Made by a program: the position numbers and the translations under genes. The notes under the pieces are model-generated. The model made no database searches and was not told the origin of the DNA. It worked only from the letters and a program-made list of their open reading frames with translations. From Parelaphostrongylus tenuis (lineage: Eukaryota; Nematoda; Chromadorea; Rhabditida; Metastrongylidae), in NCBI GenBank assembly GCA_019055375.1, contig JAHQIW010005990.1, positions 62,001-126,000 of the forward strand: DNA of 64,000 nt. The letters run 5' to 3'. Shown here in pieces: positions 22,991 to 36,190 of the stretch (position 1 is its first letter; every line of letters begins with the position of its first letter).

Positions 22991-25929
22991 CTCATGTTTG
23001 GCTTAGAGAAGGATTAGGATATGTTGCAGGCAGCTTCTTCAAGCGATAATCATAATCCAAAACTATATAGCGCACAGGGTAGAATGTGCTCTCGACATGT
23101 GTTCTCAGTTCCATTCTACGCACCAAGCAGATCAAGTCTCATATGCCGTATGGATCAGCGAGTTGCCACTAAACATCGTTGAAAGTGGCACAGAACCGCT
23201 GATATGGCACATGGGGTTTCGCATTGCACGTCATTCCAGAGGCCCAACATCTGTTCAAAAGCCTCTACGATCTTACAAATATAATGGGACTTGGATGGTG
23301 AATCATTAAGGAATTGATCAACGTCTCAAACTTTTCCTGCACCCTTTAATCTTACATTTTTATTCCAATATTGAATATATTAACTCCGAGTTCCCGAGAA
23401 AGGAAGCGAAAATGAAAGCAGACGCGAGAGAATTATAGGTGAGTCACAAACACGCGCTAATTTTATGACGCACGATCGTTGCGGTGGTGTTGATAGGCAC
23501 TTGCGAGGAGATCTATTGGATGCTTCAACGCATCATTCACACATCCCGGCTGAAACTTCAACTTTTCTGATGATCACGGCTCTTCTGGAAATTGCTAATG
23601 CAACCCCGCAGAAAGATTTTCTATGTCACAAAAAAGAGTTTTGACTAAATAATTATAAACTTCGAAATCCCCTATAAATCTTGAATGAATTGCATCGTTT
23701 CAGACACAAAACAATCCTACAAATGACTATTCTTCGCAAGCAGTAATTCTATTGCTAGAATGTAATCAACTTACAACTAATTCTGTTTGAGCGAACATAA
23801 TTGTACGATGAAATTTTTATGGAATTTATTATGTATCTGAGCAAAGTGCTATTTTTCTGCTCTAAATTTTCTTTGATTTTTTATTACTGAGCTTTACATG
23901 TGTAAGAACCATATATAACAGCGAACGAATCAGTGATATAATCCGAGGCTCAGCCTTAAAATTTGAGCCACCTTAAATGATGAAATTTCGAGCAAGTTTT
24001 GCTAGTATGGTGAGCCTTTCTTTGTGTTCGCTTAGTGCATCAAAAGAGAAAACAAAACTCGGGACGTGAGAAAACGTTTTTTGCTTCCTATCAGGTTATA
24101 TCCTCATATTTAGACGAAGTAAAGTCTTTGATTTTTATCAGTTCACTTAAAAACCATCTCATTCTCTTGATAATACAAAAAATTGTGAACAACTCATTAA
24201 TGTATCACTATGGAAGAGAAATTCGTGTAAAATTCAAAAGATGAAACTAGGTTTCATTGCTTGTCGAACGACTGATTTTTGGCTCGACTTTCCGAATTCC
24301 TAATTCCTGCCCCAGATCCCTCATCCGTGTGGTTGAGAGGAAGGAGAAAAATCGACTCAGATTCATAACATCACTGCTGTCTGGCCAAACGTAACACAAA
24401 CAATTAATCTTCCGATATCTTAGTCTAATGTCTTCGGAGAGAAAGGATTCCCTGTTTTTTGAGTTGTGCAATACTAGCATGTTAATATTGGGCTTTTTTT
24501 CAAGGTTTAGTCATTTTTATATTAGAAATAAACAAATCCTCAATCTGTAAGTTTTAGGTAATCCGAAAATTAAGCTGATTACTAGAAGAAAAATGACATA
24601 CCTCCAACGATATCGTTTATTCGTAACGTAACGCACATATCGGAACAGTTTTTTATGAAAAGATAGCGGCGATCGAGACTAAAAAAAAAAGTCTGATAAT
24701 TAAGTGGGGCAATACTTCAAAGTTTTTTCTACACTACTCCTTTTCATACTGTCACCATTTGAGTTGTTTACACAGATCTCAAAAGTATTGGAGATCGAAG
24801 AATTATCGATTTTAATGCATCAAACAACTTTGTTCTTTCTTACACTATTAAGTGACTACCACCAACTGTAATCAATTTATCAACATTAATCAAAGTGCAT
24901 TTAAAGCTGACAGTACTCCCGTGGATAGCATTCATGTGTAGTTAAAAACAAGATAAGCAAGCCGTTTCCTTAAACTATAAAGTAACTGTATACCTTCAGT
25001 ACATATATTCTTATTTTTGAGATTACTAGGATATATATTAACACAACTCGCCCCCAGGAAAGATCCTTCTAGAAAAAAAAAGAAAAAAAAACTTCTAAAG
25101 GTAGAGATCTTATCACAGCCAGAAATTACAAGAATGGTAAATCGTTAGGAAATCTGTTAGCCTGAATTGTTCCCATAAACGGTCACAAATTTTTGTCGCT
25201 GTTGATCTCAGGAATCCGAAACGCACCGTAATTGATTTATGTTGACCTAAATGCAGCTCAGCACAATTTGGAAAAACTAAAAAATTAGGTACTTTTCCGT
25301 TTTCTCCACCCTCTTTCAGCCCTTTGAACAAACTTCGTTCCTTGCTTTTCGCTAAAGTCTTAGCAGAGATTCGACAGCATAAAACACGAAAATTTTGAAG
25401 GTGCACTTTGTTTTGAAATTTCTTCCTAATCGCGCTCCTAGAGAAGAAATACATACTAGAACATTTTTCGCCGGAAGAAATTTTTTTCTTTGAAATTTTA
25501 ATAGCCATTTTATGGTACAGACCTCAACAATTCAAGAATGCACTTGGTTTTTGATAAGATTTTTTAGCGCGCTGCAACAATCAGAATAAGATTGTGTTTT
25601 GCAAATTCGGCCCCGACAAAAACGCGGGTGGCTTAGTGTCAATGTCGCGCTGCGCGACCTAGCATACTCTGAGCTACTACGACTTACTAAAAAGTACTTT
25701 GAAGGAATCAATATACCACCAAAATTATCGAAATTTGTGATATCGAATGATTACTGAAGTTTCAAGAAAAAATCTGTGTTCAGTGAAGATTATCTGTGTG
25801 TGAAGGATAATTTTACTCTTAATGTTACAACGCACCACGAAAATCATTTTAGAATTAAGCCACACATTACACCTATGGAATTAGCTATCAAATAAGTACT
25901 GAAACTCTAGAAAAAGTCGGATATCGCCA
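22991..25929. other. Intergenic region, no gene recognised
   Basis: Mostly AT-rich. An ORF without a good start runs at about 23380-23642 (+) and a 131-codon ORF lies at 25113-25508 (-); neither shows similarity I know. A strong donor-like AGGTGAGT at 23439-23446 has no convincing exon before it. Confidence 0.3.
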
Positions 25930-26195
25930 AATTCATGGGAGCCAGTCTTTCTTGGGGCGCCTGGCCGATGGTTGTGATGTTGGTCATGACGCACGTGGAG
26001 CCAAGCTCCTTTCCCCACTTCTCTCCGGCAGTCAACAACAACGTCCTATGGAACGCCACAGTAAGTCTATCCTCGAGATTGCAAAAGAATTCGCTCAAAC
26101 AGTATTCTACGACGTTCAAGAAGAAGACGTAAGACGATTTGAATGCTAGAAGTAGTGGGATGCGCACAGTGAAAAAACACTGTAATGATAGATTA
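25930..26195 (+). repeat. Dispersed repeat with shared short ORF, copy 1
   Basis: Matches 54282-54502 (+) and 58203-58485 (-). Shared features are CCTATGGAACGCC, TCCTC.A.ATTGCAA, CTCGCTCAA, AAGAAGACG, TGCTAGAAGTA.TG and a tail with CGCACAGTGAA. The translated pieces look alike (VLWNATVSLSSRLQK here), but this is a property of the repeat; I recognise no protein domain. Confidence 0.7.
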
Positions 26196-28514
26196 AATAA
26201 AGGAAAAAGTTTGAATCTTTCTTTGACCGTTATCACATATTAAAGAGTCCTTCTCAAAAAGCAAACATATCATCGATGTTTCCGAGATTTGTGGTTCCGG
26301 ATGGTTACTTAGTTTTATGGAAAACTTTGTCCACTTAAAATTGTCAGTGTGAAATGAAAATTTATTTCCACTACTATAGCGCAATAGAAGGGCCTTCCAA
26401 GAAATAAAGTGCACTATTGAAATTCACGTCATTTAATCTAACGAATTACTACTGAAATTTTGGACAGAAGCGAAAAACTTGTTTTGACCAAGAGGCCGAA
26501 ACAGGGTGGAGGTAGCGAAAAAGTATCACAGTTTACAGTTAATCTAACGAATACAGGGGGCGAGATCAAGCGCGAATCCATGCCTGTATTGTGTCACTTA
26601 CTACCACTGTACTACATGATATTCAAGTCAAGAAACTATGGAAACCAGGACAGAGATCAATGTCAGCACATAAAGACGTCTCGTAATAGTAAAGGTGTAA
26701 AAGCGTCTACGATTTTAATAGCATTTCGTCAAGAATTTCTTCCCTACACGTCATTCTCACACATGCCGGTGTCTGACTCGTTCCGCGCACCAATCGCTCA
26801 TCCGATTCCCGCGGGAGTAATCGTGACTACAAACCATTAGCGAGAAAAGCATTTGCTTCTTATTCAACACACAGGACACATATAGATTTACACACATACG
26901 CGTACACATACACATACATACACATAGCAGCTGCCACTACCACAAGCCTAACATCGGAAGCATGAAAGCTTCTACACAGGAAGGGAAATGTTGATCTGAT
27001 TATCAAAGTAAGCCCTATTAGATGTTCTCGCCACTTTTCGCAAAAAAAAATTCTAGATGTAGAGATGCGACTCACCACATTTATAACTCACTTATGACCA
27101 CAAGGGGAACGAAAAATAGCATAGAAAATGGATCAGTTTAGAGCGAGAAGCAGACAAAGAACAGTGAAATGTTTTCTTTGTTTATAAAATATTTCAATTT
27201 AGACTACATGCTTGAACATTTTCCATTACAATTCCCCAGTTTGCTACAGCTTATTCAAAAAAAAAATCTGTAAAACTTTTTCAGCCAATTTCTCCATTTT
27301 TCTAGTTTTTGTTGTGTTTCATACCTAAAATTATCAACTTGACCATTGTAGGATAACCATTCAAACTTTTTGCTTTGGTTGCTTCCGTCCTTTTTCAATT
27401 CAATATTATTCGATTCAATTTTATTCGATTCGATAACGTAATTTCTCAGTCAATGTTGAGTAATTCTAAAACAATTAGCGTTGAAGTAAATTACTAAAGT
27501 TCTAGAACGACCTGAGTACTGTATAATGTTTTGAAAAAATTGTTTAAATCGATTATTTTAATAGAAAATGTTCTCAAATGTGTTTAATCAAACGCACTTG
27601 TTTCGATCGCAGTGAGAATCGAAAGACAACGGTTTACGGTAGAGATGTGAAATGTACGGATAGTGATCCTCCAAGTATGGGCTCATACAGCTATAGCATG
27701 GGAGTCGGAGAGCTGAAAAAACAAATGAAAAATTCGCCGAGACACTTAAGAGAGGGCGTTATCTTTATGGCCCACATAAGTTGTATTGAAGTGGTTCTAT
27801 AAAAGGAATAAAAAAGATTGGGTATCCGGCGTTTTTATTTCCTAAGTGGTACACCATAAAAGCTACTGGAAATATCATGTCTGGCCTAGATCGATAAGGC
27901 CAAAGTAGAATGGGTCAGTGCTTTTAACCACTGAGACAAAGTTAGTACCTATTCGCTGAGCTATCAGAGATGAGGGTGTTGGCTTGTCCAGAGCTCAACA
28001 CTGAACTAATAATTTGTGTGAGCAATAGTGAATCCTCACCATTAGGCTAATCGCTTTCCCAGCTACAAATGCATGTCATGTATATTCAGAATATCAAAAT
28101 ATAATAACCTTAGAAGTTTGAAAAAGACAACACTGTAAGTGTGCACAGAAGAAAAGACATATCGTTTAGAATCTATGCAAGAAAATAACACTTAGAATCG
28201 AGTTCAATTGCTGCTTTTTATTTTAAAAAAAAACGTCGGAGCTGTATTAAAAGCATCTGCCACTCGAGATAGTAGGAGAATTTAGAAGCTGGGTCCTTGA
28301 AAGTGTTGAAATGACGAAAAGCGATTTCATCTTTTTTTTCAATGAAACACTACTCTCTTCTAATAAAGGCATGTAATGTGATTTTTGGTGAACCAACTGT
28401 ATTATATTATATAAAAGGGTCTACCATAATCCGATTATTGGCAGAAAATTAATAAACATGTACTTATGAAGAAAAGAAGAACTGGCTGGTCATTTCCTTT
28501 AGCATTTAGCTGGA
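26196..28514. other. Intergenic region with a CACATA microsatellite
   Basis: A degenerate CACATA/CGTACA tract lies at 26876-26930. A 126-codon ORF (26460-26840, +) has no recognised similarity. At 27396-27440 the unit ATTCGATTCAATTTTATTCG is tandemly repeated. Nothing else is seen. Confidence 0.35.
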
Positions 28515-28760
28515 TATAGGCATGTATAGAGCACTTGTTAAAGGGCTCCACAGCATGCAAGTGGTTTTTGGTTCAAACTCGCATCCAAGGCTCAGTAAGT
28601 CGCAATCCTCATCACTCGGGAAAGTGTCATCGAACTTTTATGAAGAGTTATACAGTGCACTGCTGAATCGGCATAGAAACAGTAATCACTGTTGTAGCCC
28701 AAGTATGCATTCAGCCATCTCTACAATGCCATGAGTCAAATAGAATGCACGGAGCATTTC
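28515..28760 (+). repeat. SINE-like copy (tRNA head, GATCAACG-tail family)
   Basis: B-box-like TTTTGGTTCAAACTCGC is followed about 130 bases later by GTATGCATTCAGCCATCTC and AGAATGCACGGAGCAT, in the order found in the better copies at 38.0 and 55.9 kb. Diverged. Confidence 0.45.
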
Positions 28761-29388
28761 TGAGAAATTTTTTAACGATTCACGGTTTCCACTTAATCTC
28801 TTGCTGCAGCCAAAGCATAACGGTTAGGGAAAGATTTTCAAAAAGATTGAAGCAATGACAGCAACGTCGATTAGATGCCTTCACTGTTGAGAATGATTAT
28901 GACCAATTCAGTGGTTGTTTTCGTTTAGGAACGACTAATTCAGCAAAACGAATCGCTGAATTTTTTTTTAGGTTTTTCCTAACTTTTGTTCAAAGTTTTT
29001 AGGAAGACGCAGTCAACTGCAATTGTCAAAGCGAATGTGTACGGGTGCTATCACACTGGAGTGGTTTGCGACGCTCATTGAGCCTTCGCAAAAGTTTTTA
29101 CTCTCTCAAATCGCAGTTTTTTCTAGATAAGGAAGTACTGAAGTATGCGGAAACTGATAGATAATTATTCTTCGGAACACCTTCTTTTGTTGTGAGAGAT
29201 CTGAACAAGAAAGGATGGGTAAATTTTGACGAGGATGGTATTCATTTCTGTAACTTTAGGAATTTGAAAAAAAACCTTCAGTAAATATGTATTTTTGAGG
29301 TTTACATTTGATATAGATCCGATTAGTACGAAACATCGGACGATTTGAAAACAAACTATCTATAACGAAGGTAGCACGAGAAGTACTA

Positions 29389-29966
29389 GGTTGGAAAGAA
29401 AGCTTCCATCGTTTGATAAAACATTCAAAACTCATGCATATATTCAGACAATAAACAACAACAAGTAATCTTCAAAGTACAGGCAATCATTATAGACCAC
29501 TTTTGCCGTCGGCCCGCCTGGTTTCGGATATGATCGAATTACCACTCCTTCGGCTTCGAATTAAAGAACTCTTGACATGCTTCTTCAACTTCATCGAGAG
29601 ATTCAAATCGGCGACCTTCTAAAAAGTGTTGCATTGATCGGAAAAGGTCGTAATCAGATGAAGCAACGTCCGGACTAAGGAGTGGATGCTGTAGAATCTC
29701 AACTCCGTCCGATACCTCAAACTTTGCCTTCGTATATTTGGATTTGTGTGCTTTTGCTTTGTCTTTTTGAAACAAAGCGCTCTTTTGATAAACAAGTTTT
29801 TGGTTTCTCTTGGCTAACTTGTCCTAAACTCGGTCCACCAGAAACAGACAACTCATATATCAATAGATGTGCAAGAAGCAGAACTTTCAAATGATATGAA
29901 AATCACACACGATTCATGCGAAAAAACGACTTCCTCATGCAAACGATGGAAATTTCCTTGCCAACC
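29389..29966 (-). mobile_element. Internally deleted mariner transposon with intact ends
   Basis: A 578-base element, shorter than the usual ~1.3 kb. Left end GGTTGGAAAGAAAGCTTCCA and right end (reverse complement) GGTTGGCAAGGAAATTTCCA are inverted repeats that continue through TCGTTTG. Both ends are flanked by TA (29387-29388 and 29967-29968), the mariner target. Inside is only the C-terminal part of a transposase on the minus strand. It is non-autonomous but could be moved by a related transposase. Confidence 0.9.
29500..29775 (-). pseudogene. mariner transposase C-terminal remnant
   Basis: The minus-strand frame contains SSDYDLFRSMQHFLEGRRF, SLDEVEEACQEFF and SKPKEW. These match the last third of DD34D mariner transposases, including the third catalytic Asp in the SDYDLF motif. 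A stop follows KPKEW, and further degraded transposase sequence continues for about 50 bases. The region of the first two catalytic Asp residues is missing, so it cannot be active. Confidence 0.9.
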
Positions 29967-29968
29967 TA

Positions 29969-31564
29969 ATAGTATTGATATTATTATACAAAATTCAGCT
30001 TAGCACTGTTTTATGAGTTTTGAGTCTAAGAAAGAATTTTCAGGAGGAGACGATCGCATTATGAAGATACCACAGTGGTTTCTGCGCTAGACACAGCAAA
30101 TTTCATAGCTTAGCTTTTGTAAAATAGGCAGGAAAAGAAGCGACTATTTTATTTTGTTTCACATCCGAGTACATCTATATAGTGATCGTCAGACGTCATT
30201 TTGAAGGCAAGCAAAAGACGTTCATTGTTTCCCTTTTTTCTTCAAATTCCAATCTACTTCGATTTCTGGTCACTACACAATTATTTCGTAATCATCCTCT
30301 TCCTATTTAGAATATCTATTCAGTTAGTGGCAAAGCTGTGCAACACGGAATCCTTTGAGAAGATCGATAGAGTCGAATTAGAAGCGTTCCTGTAAATAGA
30401 AGCCATGAGGGGTGGGAAGAAGTATTTACGGCATGGCTTCCTGGCCCTTAAGCTCCAAGTTGACTAAGATATTTCACATCCACCTAATCACCAAATTGCG
30501 CGTGCATATGTTGTATGTCTACTGTACCTTTAATGTTGATTCGAATAAAGGCTGGCAATCATGTGAGTGACAGCAGCAATTTGCAGTCTCTTTTCTTGCA
30601 AATAAAATCTCACGTACAACTGGAAAAAAAACAAAAAAGAAGATATACCAACACATGGAATCAGCACAGCAGGACAGAATGTGGCAAATTATTACATGGA
30701 TATCCTATCGCCCGAAAAACCAATAAAGAGTGACTTGTAGAGTTAGGAGCATCATCTATGATCAACATCTTGCGATTTCAGTCCAGTGAACCAGCTGCTG
30801 GGTACACTGACAAACTTTGTCACACAGTAAGAACGAATAATAATCTTGATGGTTCAAGCTCGAGTCACTAAGTGTTTACCCGGTCGGAACGGTATCCGAT
30901 CGACCTCGCAGCGCGAATCGCAAAGCGCGCGCAATTTTCGTTACTTACTCAGAGGTTTTCTCCGTTCAAAAAAATCTAGGTTTTTGGAAGTACCGTGATA
31001 CCTGCTTTGATCCATTTATGACTCTTATGTGCAAAAAAAATTTCAAGGGTGAAACGTGATCTTCTTCTCGGTCTTGTGGCATATTTCAAAGCCATTTTTG
31101 AGACTAAACCTAGTTTTAGAATCGGCAGGATTTTTAACATCAAGGGTCACCCTAGCTCTAATGAAAAATCATCAGCAGACCCTAGCCGGACAAAAAATGG
31201 GCCCTAGATGTGAAAAGTAATATTATTTTCGCTGCTACAGCATATTGAGAAGGCCTCTTCAGAACACAAACAGAGTACTGGAATCGCCAAGATTTGAGCT
31301 CTATAATAACTACTCAAAGTTTGAAGATAGAGCTCCATCCAGAGAAAAAAGTCTCCAAATAATTGTGCACGTACAGAATACATGCCGTCCCGAACGGGCA
31401 ATAGGGTTGCAGAAATAGCACTTACACATTGATTAGATTCTCTTGTTTCAAGTTCTGCAAAGTCTCTTATTTCCCTGCATGTGTTTGTACTCTAGCTGAG
31501 TAAAAAAAATCAAACATAAATATGAGAACTGATGAAGAAACAAGTGATTAAGATACGTTTTGAG
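29969..31564. other. Intergenic region, no gene recognised
   Basis: Short ORFs only. A GC-rich spot at 30890-30940 contains GCGCGAATCGCAAAGCGCGC, a small inverted repeat. A B-box-like GGTTCAAGCTCG lies at 30851. Confidence 0.3.
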
Positions 31565-31790
31565 CAGATTGCAGATGATGTGGTTTTCAGTGTTGATTGA
31601 TCACTTGATAATGTGCCATGCATTCGACACCATTCGTAGAAGCATAGCATATGGTTCCATATTGACTTTGTACACTGACTTGTGCGGACCTATCAAGTCA
31701 GTGTTTTCATCAGCCGAGAAAACAGTTAGCAATTTGTATCCACGAAGGGATGGAAAATTTCACTAGGTCGGGGCAAGGGGTTGAACCAGT
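31565..31790 (-). repeat. SINE-like copy (GATCAACG-tail family)
   Basis: Contains TTGATTGATCACTTGATAAT, GTGCCATGCATTCGACA, GTATCCACGAAGGGATGG and a B-box-like GGTTCAACCCC on the minus strand, in the same order as the copy at the window end. Confidence 0.55.
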
Positions 31791-32009
31791 ATTACATGCG
31801 TATTTTTGGGCATCTTTAGCCACAACACTGTATAGGCACGGCTCATACCTGACGTACACTACTAAAACAGTTCTAGTATCAAACGGTGCATCCAGCAGTG
31901 ATATAATACAATAGGTGCTTTCCATTGTCACCAGAAACTCTACTAATTGAGCGGTCGACTGATGGTTGCTGTAATGTCGAGAAACTTTATCGCCTCACAT
32001 GCGGTGATT

Positions 32010-32185
32010 TGAGATAATTCGGCGCTGATTCCTCCATATGCAAGGTGTTGATCCTCTTACAAGGGCTTAGTTGAACCGAAAGGCACCGTGTTATAGATGA
32101 GGCTGCAAGGCAGAAAGTCGGGTCTAGCACCTTATAATTGCCATAAGAGACTTCATGAAAAGTTCAAAATGTATTATCAGATATT
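32010..32185. repeat. Half copy of the CACGTG-hairpin family
   Basis: Contains GATTCCTCCATATG, GATGAGGCTGCAAGGC, ATTGCCATAAGAGACTTCAT and AAAAGTTCAAAATGTATTAT, matching the right arm of the 47.2 kb element. No left arm is clear. Confidence 0.55.
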
Positions 32186-32416
32186 TATTGATTTAGAGAG
32201 CCAACACTATCTAGATTTCCTTCGTGAACACAATTCTTAATTAAGATTCCTCTCTTTTTTTTTGTGAAAATTATGGAGGCTCAAATAATTCAATAAATTT
32301 ATTACATTTATTTTTAGCGTAAGCATAATATTTGACCTGGTCCATTATCTTATCAGCATTTCAGTTATTATATTCATAGGTGACGGAAAAATGTAAAAAA
32401 CTTCCACGGAAAAATG

Positions 32417-32418
<2 letters not shown>

Positions 32419-32489
<71 letters not shown>

Positions 32490-32490
32490 G
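32419..32490. repeat. (AT)n(AG)n microsatellite
   Basis: About 24 AT units run directly into about 12 AG units. Confidence 0.98.
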
Positions 32491-33004
32491 AGGTCATCAC
32501 TGTTTTGGGGCGCATTGAGACCGGGCAAGTTTTATTTTAAGACAAGGACAGCACGTGACATATGTAATGGCCGGCTTTTCGAGTTCTTACTATAAGGTCA
32601 ACAGCAAAAAGAGAGTGACTCAAAGTTGGCATCAAAAAAATTTGACATGAAATACCGTAGGCGAATTTTCGATGTCTCAGAGGATTTCATCTGTTTTACA
32701 TGACATTCACATTTTCATAGATTTAAAATGAATGTGATTTTCCCATTGGGATACACAATAGCACGTCCACTGAGATGTCGACCAGGCATGAGTACTGGTG
32801 AGTAAGTTGGGAGCGAATGTGAGAGATTCGGCGAGTAACCGGAGTTGGTTCGAAATAAGGCGGAGTGGCTAATTTGCCACTTAGCTATCAACACTTCGTC
32901 GGCAACACCATTGGGACCACTAGGCTCAACATGGAAACAGTTGTGTTGAATAGAATGAGGTTTAGCGGACTAGAGCTGAGTCGTTCGTAAGTAAGTAAAC
33001 GCAG

Positions 33005-33250
33005 AGGACAAAGTGTTTAGTGTTAATCAATCTCCTGCGAATGCGTCATGCATTGAACATTATTCGTAGAAAGATACAATTGAATTCATATATGATGCAT
33101 ATAATAAATTGTGATATTCTACTGACGTCTCAGTCACTGTCTTTGTCCTTATAAAAAGTATGGTACCATTTTCAAGCTCTCATAGATGCAGAGACGAGCG
33201 AATGAGCCCACGACCCTCTGTTTTACCTCTAAGCACAGCGCTTCACCTGC
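33005..33250 (-). repeat. SINE-like copy (GATCAACG-tail family), diverged
   Basis: GTTAATCAATCTCCTGCGAA, GCGTCATGCATTGAACATTA and, about 130 bases on, GAGCCCACGACCCTCTG (a minus-strand B-box-like region) follow the order of the 63.8 kb copy. Confidence 0.5.
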
Positions 33251-36004
33251 TCGTTGTTAGGAAAAATAGGTTCACAAGTAATTCTTCAAAAAAAAGCATG
33301 CTTTGATCAGTTTGTGTATTTCTGATCGCCTTCACGCTATAGAATGAGGTAAGCTATAAAATGTTGCAATCTTTAAATTATGTAGAGAAAACGATGAAAA
33401 TTACGAATAGTTGTATAATCGTCAAAATCAGATTCTTCCAACTGAAAATTTAAGGATTAGGTTATATGCTAATAAGTTTCATTAATGAAATAATAGGTCT
33501 TACTATAATCAGATAAGTGAGATAAGTAGAAACATTAGGCTCATCGTCAAACTAAAATATATTCAAAAATAATGAAGGAAAACATTTCCTCACAGTATTT
33601 TTCGTGGGATTTTCTCTTGCTCTGGTCTAGAAGTGATAAATTTTCACTTGGGTGAGCATTAAAATCGAATTCTATTCAACTATACAATTCTGAAAGTGGA
33701 AAGCTCTCACGAGGGAAATGGAAAATTTTTAATACATTTAATTTTCTGCATGAACTACCGTTTGACATTCAAAACAAATAACGACCTTTTGAAAAAAAAA
33801 GTTATACGTTTTTCAATAGCTGATCTTTCTAAATGACAGCCACCCTTGGTTGCCTCGGTAAGGCATGGAAGTGGAAAGTCGGGAGAGTATTCAAGTTTTA
33901 TCAGGTTACAGAACTTAGCAGTAGTGAAATACAGTGGCTAGAGATGCCCTACAATGCGTACAGAATCGCTGGTTCTCCTCACCACCTCGAGAAAACCAAA
34001 CCCTCTTTCTCTCGGTTTCGGTAAATTAGTGAAGACTTGGCCGTAAAATACTGACCTAATGCATCTTTAGACTCTCTAGAGTCATTGGCTAGGTCAGTCA
34101 CCTCTGCGACGCTACGAATGGACTTGAATTCGTGACCTTTTTCTGATGCATAGATCAACTCCCAACTGTTTGTCTGTGCTCCTTCAAATATTTTCACCAA
34201 GGTTAATTGCCTAGTATAACTTGCCGTATGGCTACAATCGTCTACACATAAAAGAAAGTGAAGATGTTCTCATGTATTCCGTAAGTTTTGGGAAAAATAT
34301 CTCATGAAAACCAGTCCTCATCACATAAATATGATAAAGAAGGAATGAGTTTAAGCCGTAAAGCCATTCAAGATATAAAATGATATTCTTTAGTGAAAGT
34401 TCCTTTGAACGTTTTTATGGAACGCTAAAAAAATCAGAGCTTTAACGAATTGAAACCATATTAGAGTATTACAGAAATTTTTAATCCAAGAAATAGGATC
34501 AAAACCTAAGCGATAGACGGATTCTCATAAAATATGTTCATGGTCTCTAAAAATTTGCGATGATTTTGAATTGAGGAGAATCAAAAAGAAAGTAACCTGA
34601 TGAATAATCGGATACATTAGCAAGAAGATAAGAAAATAATTGTAGCACATCGGCCGCCATTCAATGGCCAAAATGAATTCCAGCGAATATTCAGTAACCG
34701 AGCTGACTGGCTCCACTCTTCTTTAGCTTCTTGCAAAAGGGCGGACGGAAGAGGATTTGTGAGTGACAACTCTGGTGAGTCCAGATTGGATTTGACTGAG
34801 CGCTAGAGAAGAAAGACTCACTCACACCCGGCTCCCGGATTTTACTCTTTTCAAGCAAGCTTGATTTGTCGGCCAGCCGTTTCCTGTAGACGATCATGAT
34901 TCCAGTTCAAACATGGAGCTCTCTCCGTATTGAACACAGCACGCCAAATTCTCTCCCGTATCTCCTAGGCAACTTCTCTATCCTTCTCGGGAGATCAGCT
35001 TAGGCTTATAGAGACTCAAGATTATCCGATTTTACCTCTAACACTTTTTCATCTTTTGATTTTAGAACACTCTTTCACTAGAATTATTGATGATTTCTTT
35101 TCTAGATAGCCCATATTTAATAATTCAGACTACCTTTCGGTTACCAAAAGAGATTTTCATGAGTACTAATGCATCTTCAAACATAAAGTTTTCTCGATCC
35201 GCGCTCATCAATTTCTAGAACGCTTCCACTTCAGACGATTGCTTCCAGTTTTCCTAAATATACATTTCTTCGAGGTACTCTCCTATTGATCCTCAATGAA
35301 GAGCTTCCATTATCCAGTTACTTGCAATGTCGTCTACTGCGATGGCTAATACCTATAATAACAAACGACGAATTTTAGTGATGTACTGCTATTCCAGCTG
35401 CAGCGGATTCGCTTACGAGCTTTCGCAGGTGTTAATAATATTTATGAGTATCCAAAGCATGTAGGTTGCATCCAGCACGCCGATCTGACAAAAATCAACA
35501 ATCGAGTGATTGAGAAGGATATGCAAAGCGATAAGCCTAGATCGCCTTAAACAAATGAGCTTTCAAGTCTTCTTCGCAAATTTTCGACTGCCTAGTGTTT
35601 TATCCGTGCACGAGAGAGTTTTAGAAGCCATTCGTACGGGCGTCTTCATTAGAAAGGTCGAACTTGAGCGGAAAGCTTAATAAACGCGCTTACTGAGCTG
35701 ATAGAAGCAAAGAATAGATATCGAACATTGACGTGACTGCTGTTATGTCAAGCGATTCGATTGAACAAGACTGCGAGAAACAGCTAACAGATGGTTTTCA
35801 GCTTTACTCATGGTCGTCAAATCCTTATGGGATGTACGGAGAATGAAGGATGAGGCGTTTGACATGGATCAATTCTCGTCCAAAGTTGTGCCATTTATTT
35901 CACTCCATTACCTATCGTAAAACTGATTGAATGAGTTTTTGAAGTGTACAATGGATTTGAAAGCCCCACAGGAGAAATTAAGCGAGTGTTTTTTCCTTGC
36001 AGAT
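33251..36004. other. Intergenic region, no gene recognised
   Basis: Short ORFs of 60-73 codons, for example at 33979-34200 (-) and 34691-34897 (-), show no similarity I know. At about 35390-35700 the plus strand has broken open frames that may be a very old transposon remnant, but I cannot name it. Confidence 0.3.
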
Positions 36005-36190
36005 AAGTTTAGCAATTCCCAAGACCGACTGTCTATTAACGTCGGCATGCTTCAATACTAATTTTCTTCTTTGAGCCAAACAGAAGGTATTACATAATCT
36101 TTATTCAACAGTTGACGGGTCGACAGTTCGCTTTCTTCAAAGCCTCGAAAGGTCAAGTTTTCTGCAATCCAATCAGTAAAACACCTCCAT
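36005..36190. repeat. MITE-like repeat, copy 2 (rearranged)
   Basis: The first 65 bases match the 22.8 kb copy in direct orientation (CAATTCCCAAGACCGACTG, GTCGGCATGCTTCAA). Then the end of the 22.8 kb copy follows inverted (TTCAACAGTTGACGGGTCG, GCAATCCAATCAGTAAAACA). So this copy is foldback-like compared with copy 1. Confidence 0.7.

Noticed and set aside
23380..23642. Open stretch with a nearby strong donor at 23439
   Set aside because: The donor would cut inside the open frame, the frame before it meets a stop, and the peptide is not recognised.
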